Notes: generated from the sequence alone by a model not told the origin. A stretch of 64,000 nt of DNA from Segatella copri (GCF_949820605.1 NZ_CATKVU010000006.1:2801001-2865000), one strand, 5' to 3'. Positions 8,378 to 17,320 are shown, counted from the stretch's first letter. Numbers and translations are program-made.

Positions 8378-8692
8378 TTCAAGCTTGCAGAAAGAATGCA
8401 TCTTCAAAGAGCAACACCGTAATTCCCCTAAAATCCGCAAACAATAAGTTTTGTAGGAGTGTAGGTAAAAAACGATTCTCGATTCCTGATAACGTTTCTG
8501 CTCCAGTTTTGGTATCTGTCAGGACTGCACACCCAGGTCCGTATCCCATAAAGCCTTTGTAGGTAGGCTTTGCCTCCCAAGTTTCTGATTCCAAGAGCTC
8601 ATGGTAAAATCAAAGTCATATTCCTTGCCTGGAGAAAGCATGCCACTCTTGATCGCTGTATATACAAGAAGACCCACTTTTTCAAGTTGACT
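8378..8692 (-). pseudogene. Frameshifted gene remnant, possibly transposase
   Basis: A reading frame starts at 8692 with MSQLEKVGLLVYTAIKSGML, continues to about codon 35, and then the protein-like reading moves to another frame (ESETWEAKPTYKGFMGYGPG). The TYKGFMGYGPGCAVLTDTKT segment vaguely resembles the YKxxxGYxPG region of IS1380-type transposases, but the match is from memory and weak. The last 20 codons use a segment that recurs at 15699-15720. Not functional as it stands. Confidence 0.4.
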
Positions 8693-8774
8693 CATCTTTT
8701 ATACAATTTTGTTCTTGTTTTGCAAATTTATAAAAAAACATGAATTTATCGAATTTACATTTATGATTTAAGAT

Positions 8775-8880
8775 ACTTTAATATAAACAGTTCATACTAT
8801 TCGAATATTGACTACCAAGTTTTCGAAGCCCATAAAACTCACTAAAAACAAAAGAAGTTGCGTATTCCGGGTAATACCCG
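8775..8880 (-). pseudogene. Fragment of a DUF2971 gene
   Basis: The stretch 8811-8857 matches 12534-12580 at roughly 41 of 47 bases. The latter encodes VFNEFYGLQKLGSLY near the N-terminus of the intact DUF2971 gene. The fragment reads VFSEFYGLRKLGSQY, and beyond it the similarity fades (SMNCLY against DMNALV). It is evidence that another DUF2971 gene once existed here. Confidence 0.6.
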
Positions 8881-8917
8881 TTCACTTCATTAGTAACCTT
8901 CAGTATTGTCGGCAAAG

Positions 8918-9230
8918 TTAATACTTTTTTCTTAAACTCTCGCCTTTTAAGTCAAATTTTATTGCTTTATGCACCAATCTGTCCAAGCAAGCCTCTGCGA
9001 TGAGCTCACTTTGGAACACATTGTAACAATCAGCGACAGGAAGTTGACTGGCAAGGATGAGTGCCTTTCTGCTGTACTTGTCGTCGATTATTTGCTCAAA
9101 GTCGTGTTGGATTTGATCATCCAGCTTAACCATCCCAAAGTCATCGACAATCAGCGCATCTTGGTTGCTGAGCTTGCGGAAGAAGTTGATCACTCTTCCC
9201 TGCATCTGAAGCAACTGGGAATACGGAAAT
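8918..9230 (-). pseudogene. istB: IstB-like ATPase remnant of an IS21-family element
   Basis: C-terminal part of IstB, the AAA+ helper ATPase of IS21 transposition. The Walker B segment (ALIVDDFGMVKLDD) and the sensor/arginine region (LILASQLPVADCYNVF, EACLDRLVHKAIKFDLKGES) are present. The N-terminal Walker A half and the istA gene are absent, so this is a dead fragment. The break lies at about 9230 where the sequence changes. Confidence 0.8.
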
Positions 9231-9257
9231 AGCTGATATTTATTTTATTCTTTCTTA

Positions 9258-10109
9258 TTTTTCAAAATCAGAAATTTGGAATTTGATGGGAATGTCTACT
9301 ATTGATTTCATTTTTGTACCTTCTTCTGTTGCTGGTTCCCATTTTGGCATGTATGAGATGATTCTTTGCGCCTCTCTATCTAGTTCATCATTTATGGATT
9401 GTTTAATCTTTTGGTCGCCAATAGAGCCATCGTGCTTGATCTCTGCAGATACAATAACAGTTCCTTCTATACGATTATAATAGGAATTTGATGGATATCT
9501 CATATTACTTTTGATATAAGCCTCCATTGCTTCTGTCCCTCCGATAAAGTGTGCCGCAGTTTTTGTACTGTAGTTATTGACATCACAGATTGATTGTGGA
9601 TCAGGCGTTGGTATTGTTATTTGAGCTGGTGTCATTTTATCAAACCAAATAGCCTTATTGAAATCATTTTTAGGAATTTCAAAATAGTACTTGTTAAAGT
9701 TTAGTTCACGTGATGCCCCTAATCTCTTGGAAGAAGGAAGTAAAAGTCGTATGGTATTTGCGTTTTCTACTCTTATATAAAAATGGCAAGCACCAGGTGA
9801 ATGTTCTACTTTTCCGTTTCTGAATATGGTAGACATTTCCGTACTCAATGTTTTTTCATTTGAGTTTATTAAATAAGAACCAGCAGCATATATAATAACA
9901 TCATTGTTGTTATTTTGTAGGTTTAAGAGCTTTCTGTATTGGTCGGGATATATGACATAAAGATTGGTAACTTTCCAATAAATCCAATCCTTAAAAATTA
10001 GAGGAAATTTATATGCTCCATCATATGAAGTTATAGAGAGTAGATACCAGTAATTGTTATTGTATGATATTTTGCGAATTCTCATTGATTGTATATTTTC
10101 ATCATGAGA
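9258..10109 (-). pseudogene. TonB-C-domain protein, 3' part (split by IS256)
   Basis: Second part of one gene interrupted by IS256; the first part is 11477-11727. Removing the IS and one copy of the 8-bp duplication joins the frames exactly (QSH then DENIQSMRIRK), giving an intact protein of about 365 aa with a signal peptide and a C-terminal TonB-C-like domain (YPSNSYYNRIEGTVIVSAEI through WEPATEEGTKM). Such domains contact TonB-dependent receptors or periplasmic partners; here the middle has no TonB transmembrane helix. It lies downstream of the sce7726-DUF2971 cassette in the same direction. Confidence 0.8.
10102..10109. repeat. IS256 target-site duplication
   Basis: TCATGAGA at 10102-10109 recurs at 11477-11484 on the other side of the element. 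The core TCATGA is palindromic. Confidence 0.85.
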
Positions 10110-10161
10110 GGGGGTGTAATTTAAACTGTGTCAAGGCTTGTTCTTAACTTTCATTCCCACT

Positions 10162-10189
10162 CCCTGCTGGGGGCATGCCCCCAGCAGGG
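10162..10189. repeat. 28-bp perfect palindrome inside IS256
   Basis: CCCTGCTGGGGGCA followed directly by its reverse complement, with no loop. It lies 20 bases after the transposase stop and could end the transposase transcript or block read-through into the element. Its GC richness contrasts with the AT-rich surroundings. Confidence 0.8.
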
Positions 10190-10209
10190 AAGCCTTTTCG
10201 GCTGCAAAG

Positions 10210-11415
10210 TTACATAATTTTAAATCTATCTCCAAATTTTATTGCCATTTGTTGAGAAATTTGTCCCCAATTTGCCAGTGGCATAGTCCATTTCTTACGG
10301 ATGTTGCGGTAAGCTAAGTACACAAGCTTCTCCAAAGAATTATCCGTAGGAAAGACCCCTTTAGTCTTTGTGACCTTTCTTACCTGTCTGTGATACCCCT
10401 CAACCGTATTGGTCGTATAAATGAGTTTACGGATGGTTGGAGTATATTGGAAATACTCTGTCAGACGTTCCCAATTGTCACGCCATGACTTGATGACAAT
10501 TGGGTACATCTCTCCCCACTTAGACTCTAACAGGTCTAAATTAGCAGCAGCGGAGTCTTTGTTTACTGCACCATATACTGTTCTTAAATCCTTGATAAAC
10601 TCCTTTTGATGCTTACTGCCAACATACTTGATAGAATTGCGTATCTGATGGACAATACAGAGCTGCACAGAACTCTCAGGAAATACGCTTTGGATGGCAT
10701 CCGGGAAGCCTTTGAGACCATCAATACAACAAATCAAGATGTCTCGAACACCACGGTTCTGAAGATCCGTAAGAACTTCTAGCCAGAAGTTAGCTCCTTC
10801 ACTCTTAGACACATACATACCTAACAGTTCTTTTTGGCCTTCCTTGTTGATACCAAGAATGTTGTAAATGGCTCGTGTGACAGCTCTGCCATTCTCATCC
10901 TTTACCTTATAATGGATAGCATCAAGCCAGCAAATGGCATATACAGGATCGAGCATGCGAGACTTCCAGGCGGTGATTTCGGGTAATACACGGTCTGTTA
11001 TAGAGCTGATTGTATCGGCTGATAGAGTTGTGTTGAACTCACGCTCAAAGTAGCTGCTGATGTCACGTGTGCTGGTGCCCATGGCGTACATCTCAATAAT
11101 CTGGTCTGCCATGCCATTGGCAAGAATAGTCTCACGCTTCTTTACGGTCTCAGGTTGGAAAGTTCCGTCTCGGTCACGAGGAGTCTCTATAGTGACCTCA
11201 CCATATTTTGTTTGAACCTTCTTACTCATCTTACCATTACGACGGTTGCCGGAAGAGCGTTCCTCTTCACTTAAATGAGCGTCCATCTCACCTTCGAGAG
11301 CTGAGTTGAGAATACGCTCTAACAATGGAGCTAATGCTCCGTCCTTGCCAAATAAGGCTTCACCACTACGCAACTGCTGAGCTGCTTTCTTGTAATCAAT
11401 TTCTAAGTTGTCCAT
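10210..11415 (-). CDS. IS256-family (mutator-type) transposase
   Basis: A 401-aa transposase of the IS256 family. The N-terminal half has the LSEEERSSGNRRNGKMSKKV region. The catalytic Asp residues lie in ICWLDAIHYKV and ILICCIDGLKGFPDAI, followed by CIVHQIRNSIKYV, and Glu lies in TTNTVEGYHRQVRKVTKTKG. It has full length and is intact, so the element is potentially mobile. It is read on the same strand as the gene it interrupts. Confidence 0.95.
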   Translation of the reverse strand: MDNLEIDYKKAAQQLRSGEALFGKDGALAPLLERILNSALEGEMDAHLSEEERSSGNRRNGKMSKKVQTKYGEVTIETPRDRDGTFQPETVKKRETILANGMADQIIEMYAMGTSTRDISSYFEREFNTTLSADTISSITDRVLPEITAWKSRMLDPVYAICWLDAIHYKVKDENGRAVTRAIYNILGINKEGQKELLGMYVSKSEGANFWLEVLTDLQNRGVRDILICCIDGLKGFPDAIQSVFPESSVQLCIVHQIRNSIKYVGSKHQKEFIKDLRTVYGAVNKDSAAANLDLLESKWGEMYPIVIKSWRDNWERLTEYFQYTPTIRKLIYTTNTVEGYHRQVRKVTKTKGVFPTDNSLEKLVYLAYRNIRKKWTMPLANWGQISQQMAIKFGDRFKIM

Positions 11416-11476
11416 AATATAAAAACTGTGTTAAACTACTTTTATTGTAGCTTGACACAGTTTAGTTTACACTCTC

Positions 11477-11727
11477 TCATGAGATTGTACTTCTGCCGAA
11501 TATCTTTTGACGCTTTTTATATCTTTTGAACTTGCACAAAAGCTTTTATCATTGAGAGCGCCTTCCCATTTTAAATAATGGTCATTATATTCCCATTTAA
11601 TGAAATTCGTTGCGAGTTGAGACACCTTTACAATTTTTGCAGATGTCTTATAGTTTTCTCTTGGTTGTGAATAAGCTGTGCAAACGGCAACCAAAATAAA
11701 AGTCAATATGATAAAAAGTCTATTCAT
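11477..11727 (-). pseudogene. TonB-C-domain protein, 5' part (split by IS256)
   Basis: Encodes a signal peptide (MNRLFIILTFILVAVCTAYS, likely cut after the YSQ region) and about 60 residues of the mature protein. It then runs into the IS256 end and stops after three IS-encoded residues. See 9258-10109 for the rest. The fragment could still be exported but lacks the C-terminal domain. It begins 53 bases after the DUF2971 stop, so it may be the last gene of that operon. Confidence 0.8.
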
Positions 11728-11780
11728 TTTTTATGTTTAAATATTTATTAATTTTAATTACAAAAATAATTATACGCAAA

Positions 11781-12641
11781 TTACCCTCTATAAGGAATTT
11801 GAGAGCAATTCACCTCTGCTTCAATATTGCGACTTTCCAAATAAGAACGCAAAGCGTCTAATGACAATTCTTTATCTGCTGTCGGACCAAGCCACACTGA
11901 TTTCAAACATGATTTTGGCAAGTACTCCTTTATATAAGGAACCAAGACTCCATTTTTCACTCGGAATTGCTCCTTCCTTGCATCATCATAATATGGAGCC
12001 CCAACTCCGACAATGCGAACCTCATTCTCATATTTGAAAGCAGAATTTTTCAGCGTTCCAACAAACATCATTGTTAAGATGGCTATCGCTAACGTCTTTT
12101 TATCATTAGACATGCACTCAAACTCATCACCCAAGTCTAAGCCAAAGAATCTTTTACACACCGATTCAAAATATTCTGTATCATAATAGACACAAGGCAT
12201 TAATCTGACACCATATATTTTCAACAATTCCGAAACATCGAACTCTAACATAATGCCTGTACCCTGAGCACCATACATACTCCACATGGGCAAATAGTCT
12301 TTTTCTTTTGAAAAGCTTATAGAATGATTATCTCCAGACAATGACACAAAAGCATTATAAACTTCCAGATTATTCTTAAACACGTCTTTCAACATGTCCA
12401 AAGCTATATAGTTTTCTTGCGAGTCATTTAGATGCGACCACTTTGTTGCCCAAAGACAAATCTCACGGTTTACCTCTGGTTCTGGCACAATTATCCCATT
12501 AACCAATGCATTCATATCTGTATAATAATACAAACTACCAAGTTTTTGAAGTCCATAAAACTCATTAAAAACAGAAGATGTCCAATGACTCAACTTATCT
12601 TTAATACTATTAAATACCTCCTGAGTTTCTGAATTATCCAT
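11781..12641 (-). CDS. DUF2971 family protein
   Basis: A 286-aa DUF2971 protein. The family-typical pieces are LYYYTDMNALVNGI (the family often begins with FR/YKYxS), LWATKWSHLNDSQE, ISFSKEKDYLPMWSMYGAQGTGIMLEFD and FKYENEVRIVG. DUF2971 has no settled biochemical function but recurs in bacterial defence and mobile loci. It is the fourth gene of a compact minus-strand set (sce7726, sce7725, RES, DUF2971), 51 bases after the RES stop. No signal peptide is visible, so it should be cytoplasmic. Confidence 0.85.
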   Translation of the reverse strand: MDNSETQEVFNSIKDKLSHWTSSVFNEFYGLQKLGSLYYYTDMNALVNGIIVPEPEVNREICLWATKWSHLNDSQENYIALDMLKDVFKNNLEVYNAFVSLSGDNHSISFSKEKDYLPMWSMYGAQGTGIMLEFDVSELLKIYGVRLMPCVYYDTEYFESVCKRFFGLDLGDEFECMSNDKKTLAIAILTMMFVGTLKNSAFKYENEVRIVGVGAPYYDDARKEQFRVKNGVLVPYIKEYLPKSCLKSVWLGPTADKELSLDALRSYLESRNIEAEVNCSQIPYRG

Positions 12642-12692
12642 AGCAACACCATTTTAAATCAACTAATCATCCCAAATGTCTTCGAGAAAAAC

Positions 12693-13685
12693 TCATGAAG
12701 ATATTTGAACATTACCAATCTCTACACTCTTAACAGATACGCACTTAGCTTTACTTGCATCAAACAAGACAACATTGATTCCACCTTTATGCAAAGAGCT
12801 TTCAAAACGGATACCATCCATTCCATTTAGCTTACAAATCTCACATACAAGTTGAGTCGGAACATACTCTAGTTCAGAATCATAGCGTCGTAATGGCTTA
12901 GACAAATCTCGACTTATTGCCTGTAATATTTTTTGCCTAACAATGACATCTGACAGTGGTTCAGTAGCATTCGCATAAGCTATATACAGGCTTAATTTTG
13001 AGGTAAAATCTAATATGTTAAGATCTTCTGTTGCCCTAAACTTTGCCACCCCTAATCTATCAAGATACAAAGCTCTCACTTCATAATAAGTGGTTACTTC
13101 ATCTTGACATAAATATAAATAAGGTATGCCTAACGGATTTGCACGCCCAGCAGTTGCCTTATCCTTTGGTGGGCACCCCATTTCTTTCTTTTTCAATTTC
13201 TCCACTCCTGAAGGAAGAACACGACTTCTAAAGAATACGCTACCCTCAGGTATTGTTGCATTAGATACAATCAAGTGCATATCATCAAAGGAAGAAGTAT
13301 CCGCAAAGAAACGAGAAGATTCACGAACCTGCTTTTTTACAGAATTCCACACTTGCATTTTTTCGAGTATGGGAACTGCATAATCAACCTTAGACTTAAC
13401 AGTATAATTAAACGTATTCTTATCCAGAAAATAGCCTAATATCTTTTCACCTATTTCCTTTGATGAGAATAAAGTCCAATCACGCTGAATCAATTCCGCT
13501 ATGCTTATACCAGACTCTGAAGGGGCAAATAAAGACAACACCTCTTCAAAAAAATCAGAGAAGTAATCAATATCCATAAGAAGCCCTTGTTGACCACAAA
13601 AGTCACAAGCCCCCTCTGTATGAGATTCATTGCTGACTACCGCCTGCATTTCCTCGTCACAAAAACAATTCTTGCAAATATTCAT
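12693..13685 (-). CDS. RES-domain protein with N-terminal zinc-ribbon
   Basis: A 330-aa protein. Residues 1-35 hold CKNCFCDEE and CDFCGQQG, a probable zinc ribbon. The C-terminal half is a RES domain: FFRSRVLPSG with the first Arg, GRANPLGIPYLYLCQDEVTT with following YYEVRA (Glu), and the terminal GMDGIRFESSLHKGG. RES proteins studied elsewhere (such as MbcT) are toxins that degrade NAD+ and share the ADP-ribosyltransferase fold. The gene begins 10 bases after sce7725 ends, so they are co-transcribed. I infer an NAD+-consuming effector held in check by its neighbours. The usual Xre/DUF2384 antitoxin of RES toxin pairs is not next to it. Confidence 0.8.
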   Translation of the reverse strand: MNICKNCFCDEEMQAVVSNESHTEGACDFCGQQGLLMDIDYFSDFFEEVLSLFAPSESGISIAELIQRDWTLFSSKEIGEKILGYFLDKNTFNYTVKSKVDYAVPILEKMQVWNSVKKQVRESSRFFADTSSFDDMHLIVSNATIPEGSVFFRSRVLPSGVEKLKKKEMGCPPKDKATAGRANPLGIPYLYLCQDEVTTYYEVRALYLDRLGVAKFRATEDLNILDFTSKLSLYIAYANATEPLSDVIVRQKILQAISRDLSKPLRRYDSELEYVPTQLVCEICKLNGMDGIRFESSLHKGGINVVLFDASKAKCVSVKSVEIGNVQISS

Positions 13686-13695
13686 ATATCGATTA

Positions 13696-14637
13696 CTACT
13701 CTGTTATTAATCTATCTATTAACTCCAAATGATTCTTTATAGATAACTTCTTGATATAGCCTAAGCCAGGATAACCTGCCACATCACTAGCTTTATCTAT
13801 CAATTCAATAACCGCAGATGTTTCTTGATAACCACCTTCCTTGTAGAAAGGTCCTATCTTTACAGCTGCTTCATGGAATTTACCACGAATGTTAGACTGA
13901 TCAATATTGTTGTCAGAGACAAAATGATGCACAAAAATCTCCTCTGGTGATTTCTGATAAGTTAAATGGATTGCTATCGCATAAGGCAAAGACCCGCCCT
14001 CCGAGAATACTTTTGGCAATGCCGTATAATCAGAGAAGCCAAAGAATCCTTTCTCTTTATAAGATACGAAATCATCGCTAAAGAACTCATCAGACGCTAA
14101 AGCATAGTCCGCATTTTTTGTTTGTGGTTCAAAATGGCCATTCAACAAAATCACCTTTTTCCCCATTTGTCCAAGAGTGGTTAACGCCACTTTAGATGGA
14201 TTACCCAACATTACATATTCAACTTTCTCATCAGCTAACAACCTAGCGATTTCCTGATTATGTATATTCACACCATCAGGAAAGACTACCATAAAATGTC
14301 TAAAATTATGGTTTTCTGCATGTGAAAGCAACAGATCAGGATAACCCTTATAGAAATAAGCAGGTATCCAACTCTCACGATCTTCCTGAAGAGTATTCAA
14401 CTTAGGAAAGATATCATTATCCCTATCTTTCTTGAAATCACCATCCTTAGGATTAAGGATAACCGCAAAGCGCATTGCATTATCTCGCAAAGCTTCCAAA
14501 GCAGAATTCAAGCCATTAACCTGACTTTTAACAGGTTCTATTACTGGAATAATCTTTGCATTATTAGGACTCATCTGAGAGAAATCTTTTAATGCAAGAA
14601 GTTCATATTGCTTACCTCTTAAATATGGGAAATACAT
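13696..14637 (-). CDS. sce7725 family protein
   Basis: A 313-aa protein of the family named sce7725. The N-terminus MYFPYLRGKQYELLALKDFS and KIIPVIEPVK are characteristic, as is the TIM-barrel-like pattern that follows. It almost always accompanies sce7726, as here, where the start overlaps the sce7726 stop by 19 bases. Biochemical function unknown to me. Position between a nuclease-like gene and a RES gene suggests a sensor or scaffold, which is inference only. Confidence 0.85.
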   Translation of the reverse strand: MYFPYLRGKQYELLALKDFSQMSPNNAKIIPVIEPVKSQVNGLNSALEALRDNAMRFAVILNPKDGDFKKDRDNDIFPKLNTLQEDRESWIPAYFYKGYPDLLLSHAENHNFRHFMVVFPDGVNIHNQEIARLLADEKVEYVMLGNPSKVALTTLGQMGKKVILLNGHFEPQTKNADYALASDEFFSDDFVSYKEKGFFGFSDYTALPKVFSEGGSLPYAIAIHLTYQKSPEEIFVHHFVSDNNIDQSNIRGKFHEAAVKIGPFYKEGGYQETSAVIELIDKASDVAGYPGLGYIKKLSIKNHLELIDRLITE

Positions 14638-15524
14638 AACTTTTTCGTTGAATTTATCGGGTTATTTAAATATGTTTGTAGAATCTCTATTTGCCTTTGA
14701 GATAGACCTAACTGGAGATACATTTGCCGCAACTCTATAGGAGCTTTTCTCAAGAGACTCATATTATTCTTTCTCTTCTCTATCTCTGACAAAAAATACT
14801 GATGCAGTTTATCTGGCGGCATATCATATAATTTAGCCTCACATGCTTCATACATTTCATAATATGGAACATCTGGAAGTTTCCCAAACTCTGCCATCAC
14901 AATGTTTTCATACTCTTTGGTACGCAAACACTTCATCATCATTCCTGCATCAATGTTCTTATTTTCAACAGCCTTTCTAATTTCTCTTAGCCCTATTCTT
15001 CCATTTTCCTCAACTAAGACAATTATACCAATATTAATTGGTACATCTCTTTCATAGACATCTAACAAGCCCTCAGGGATGACTACATAACACTCTTGGA
15101 AAACACGAGTATAATCAACTAATTGGCCAGCCAATCGTCGAGTCGTATCATACTCCGTCTTAATTTCAAACGCACGGCTATGTCCATTAAACATAACCAA
15201 ATCAACTATTGACTTTTGCATTCGAAACTCGCTAAACACGATTGTTTCTGGATGAGCATATTTTTTAATCAATAATTGATTAACTAACTCATTTTTATAA
15301 ACATACTCGCAACGATAATTAGTACTCATCTGACGATAAAGATACTTTAGATAAGACAAATAAGTCTTTTCTTTTTTTCTTTTTCCATCATACTTTTCAT
15401 GGATACCATCAAGTCGAGAACAATCACCATACTTAAGAATATCAACAAACATATTACGGCTGAATGCAGAAGAGTAGCTCCGCATTCTATCCATAATCTT
15501 ATATGTTTGTATATTCTGTCTCAT
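14619..15524 (-). CDS. sce7726 family protein (PD-(D/E)XK nuclease-like)
   Basis: A 301-aa protein of the sce7726 family and first gene of the cassette. Residues about 92-140 hold a restriction-endonuclease-like core: FRMQKSIVDLVMFNGHSRAFEIK, i.e. Asp of IVDL followed by ExK of FEIK, then a conserved Gln (GQLVDYTRVF). This fits a PD-(D/E)XK active site. A TATCTTTG -7 box on the minus strand (15546-15553) lies 21 bases before the ATG. The overlap with sce7725 suggests coupled translation. Confidence 0.85.
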   Translation of the reverse strand: MRQNIQTYKIMDRMRSYSSAFSRNMFVDILKYGDCSRLDGIHEKYDGKRKKEKTYLSYLKYLYRQMSTNYRCEYVYKNELVNQLLIKKYAHPETIVFSEFRMQKSIVDLVMFNGHSRAFEIKTEYDTTRRLAGQLVDYTRVFQECYVVIPEGLLDVYERDVPINIGIIVLVEENGRIGLREIRKAVENKNIDAGMMMKCLRTKEYENIVMAEFGKLPDVPYYEMYEACEAKLYDMPPDKLHQYFLSEIEKRKNNMSLLRKAPIELRQMYLQLGLSQRQIEILQTYLNNPINSTKKLCISHI

Positions 15525-15545
15525 TCCTTACCTTGTTTTATTTGG

Positions 15546-15553
15546 CAAAGATA
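15546..15553 (-). promoter_or_regulatory. Promoter of sce7726-sce7725-RES-DUF2971 cassette
   Basis: On the minus strand, TATCTTTG matches the Bacteroidota -7 consensus, with very AT-rich DNA upstream. It is the only clear promoter before the first gene, and gaps inside the cassette are 51 bases or less. Confidence 0.65.
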
Positions 15554-15698
15554 ACATTTTATTTTTATATATCAATATTTTATTGGATATTTTATACTTT
15601 TTTTATTTCGAATACACATTTTCTCGAATTGCATTTACGAATCTAATCAAACTTGGGTTTCTTGGTAGAGAATGAAGTTGAATGCGAGAATGTACATC

Positions 15699-15720
15699 CA
15701 AAGAACAACACCGTAATTCC
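15699..15720. repeat. Dispersed 22-bp segment, second copy at 8405-8426
   Basis: The two segments share CAAAGA-R-CAACACCGTAATTCC with one difference. On the minus strand both read RGITVL(L/F)F in one frame. The copies lie in a pseudogene (8378-8692) and just upstream of the AAA gene promoter, so this looks like a fragment of a repeated accessory sequence. Confidence 0.6.
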
Positions 15721-15754
15721 TCTTTTAAAATTTGGTGGTTTCAATTATTTGCCG

Positions 15755-15762
15755 TATCTTTG
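15755..15762 (+). promoter_or_regulatory. Promoter of AAA-ATPase gene at 15790
   Basis: TATCTTTG with TTTGG 21 bases upstream; the ATG is 27 bases further on, with GGAGAAAGG as a purine-rich stretch before it. This supports 15790 rather than the upstream ATG at 15682. Confidence 0.65.
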
Positions 15763-15789
15763 TGCCATATAAAAAAAGGAGAAAGGATT

Positions 15790-16995
15790 ATGGCAAACAA
15801 TGAATACAGAAAGCTGCCTACAGGCATACAATCTTTCAACAAGATAAGAGAAGAAAACTATCTCTATGTTGATAAGACTGACATCATTTGGAAATTAGCG
15901 AACAAAGGCAAACAGTATAATTACTTGAGCCGCCCTCGCCGATTCGGAAAGTCTGTGCTCATTGATACGCTACAGTGTTACTTCGAAGGAAGAAAGAAAC
16001 TCTTCGAAGGACTCAAAATCATGGATTTGGAGAAGGATTGGAAGGCATATCCTGTGATTCGACTCAACATGAGCCGTGGAGGCGCCAATGCAGAAACCTT
16101 GCGTTCGTACCTGAATCTGCGATTCGGATACTACGAGGAGAAGTATGCCATCACTCCCACCCCTACCGCCCAACTTGCCGACCGCTTTGATGCCATCATT
16201 ACGACGGCATACAAACAGACGGGTTTGAAGGTTGCCATCCTCATCGACGAGTATGATTCTCCACTCCAGCACTCTTGGAAAACCCCGGAACACGAAGCAT
16301 GCACCGAGGTATATCGTGAAGTCTTTGCCATTTTAAAGGCAGATGATGAATACGAACGTCTGGTCTTTATTACTGGCATCACCAAGTTTACGCAGATTTC
16401 CCTTTTCTCCGTGCTCAACAATTTAACCAACATCAGTTTCCTCCCAGAATATGCAGCCATCTGCGGTATCACTGAGGAGGAGATAAAAGAGAACTTCAAG
16501 CCAGAACTTGAAAAAATGGCAGAGGTGAACGGATGGACTTTACAGGAAACCCACGACAAACTGAAGGACTACTACGACGGTTACCATTTCAGTCGCCGAA
16601 ACATGGTTGACATCTACAATCCTTTCAGCCTTATCAATGCGCTTGACACCCAGGATCTCAACAGTTATTGGGCATCATCGGGCGCCACATCCATGCTGCA
16701 GAAGTTCATTAAGGATGCAGAGTTGCGTCTATCTGATTTTGAGGATTGCATGATTCTCCGCAACACATTGGAGACTTCCGATGTTACTGGTGGAGGACCA
16801 GAACTCTTCTTATATCAATCAGGTTATCTCACCATCAAATCGTGCGTAGGAAATGTCTATCACTTAGGCTTCCCAAACGAAAAGGTAAAACAGGCGCTAG
16901 ACGAAGAAGGCAAAGGCATTTTGGATTGGGAATCAGAGAAACTCACTCCTTTTGAAGGATTTTTTCGATTATGGAGCAATTTGATACTCTTTTAG
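15790..16995 (+). CDS. AAA-ATPase-like protein, C-terminal nuclease domain lost
   Basis: A 401-aa protein of the widespread Bacteroidota family with an N-terminal AAA-ATPase-like domain and usually a C-terminal PD-(D/E)XK domain (about 520-560 aa in all). Visible are LPTGIQSFNKIREENYLYVDKT, a degenerate P-loop region RPRRFGKSVLIDTL, and Walker B-like AILIDEYDSPL. The protein ends shortly after VYHLGFPNEKVK with an unrelated tail, so the nuclease domain is missing and the gene is probably a truncated relic. The start at 15790 (MANNEYRKLPTG) fits the family and the promoter. It is divergent from the sce7726 cassette. Confidence 0.75.
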   Translation: MANNEYRKLPTGIQSFNKIREENYLYVDKTDIIWKLANKGKQYNYLSRPRRFGKSVLIDTLQCYFEGRKKLFEGLKIMDLEKDWKAYPVIRLNMSRGGANAETLRSYLNLRFGYYEEKYAITPTPTAQLADRFDAIITTAYKQTGLKVAILIDEYDSPLQHSWKTPEHEACTEVYREVFAILKADDEYERLVFITGITKFTQISLFSVLNNLTNISFLPEYAAICGITEEEIKENFKPELEKMAEVNGWTLQETHDKLKDYYDGYHFSRRNMVDIYNPFSLINALDTQDLNSYWASSGATSMLQKFIKDAELRLSDFEDCMILRNTLETSDVTGGGPELFLYQSGYLTIKSCVGNVYHLGFPNEKVKQALDEEGKGILDWESEKLTPFEGFFRLWSNLILF

Positions 16996-17320
16996 CTCAA
17001 ACTATAGATTCCACCTAGGAATTGAGATGCACATTGTTTGGTTATCAATATAGTGAAATTCTACTAACATCTGGCATCCGCAAGATACGAATGGCTATTG
17101 AGTCCCAAACATAAAGGACTTTCGGGTGGAGTCAGAGTCATCACTTTTTAGATTTACTGTAGGGCATACGCGCACACGTAAGAATGTTTTTTCTCGAAAA
17201 AAGTCTCAAAGTCTCATTTTTCAGGAAAATATCAGTTTATATATCTGATATATAACTATTTACAAGAATGATACTTTTCATCAAAAAAGCCAGAGAAGTA
17301 TCATCGAAGTATCATAAAAT
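16996..17320. other. AT-rich spacer; one arm of a large inverted repeat
   Basis: No gene is visible. Bases about 17165-17320 resemble the reverse complement of 23205-23350 (shared blocks such as AAGTCTCA and GAAAATAT, and two GAAGTATCAT units spaced 11 bases). The IS66 at 17321 is inserted at the inner edge of this arm. Confidence 0.6.
17313..17320. repeat. IS66 target-site duplication
   Basis: CATAAAAT at 17313-17320 recurs at 22644-22651 after the right end. Eight bases is the usual IS66 duplication length. Confidence 0.9.

Larger units (their letters stand above)
10110..11476 (-). mobile_element. Complete IS256-family element
   Basis: A 1367-bp element with 26-bp terminal repeats; the right end read inward starts GAGAGTGTAAACTAAACTGT and the left end GGGGGTGTAATTTAAACTGT. 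It is flanked by the 8-bp duplication TCATGAGA. It carries one transposase gene and, between the transposase stop and the left end, a 28-bp perfect palindrome. Confidence 0.95.

Noticed and set aside
15682..15789. Upstream start (15682) of the AAA-ATPase gene
   Set aside because: The extra 36 residues cover a dispersed repeat and the promoter; the family begins at MANNEYRKLPTG.
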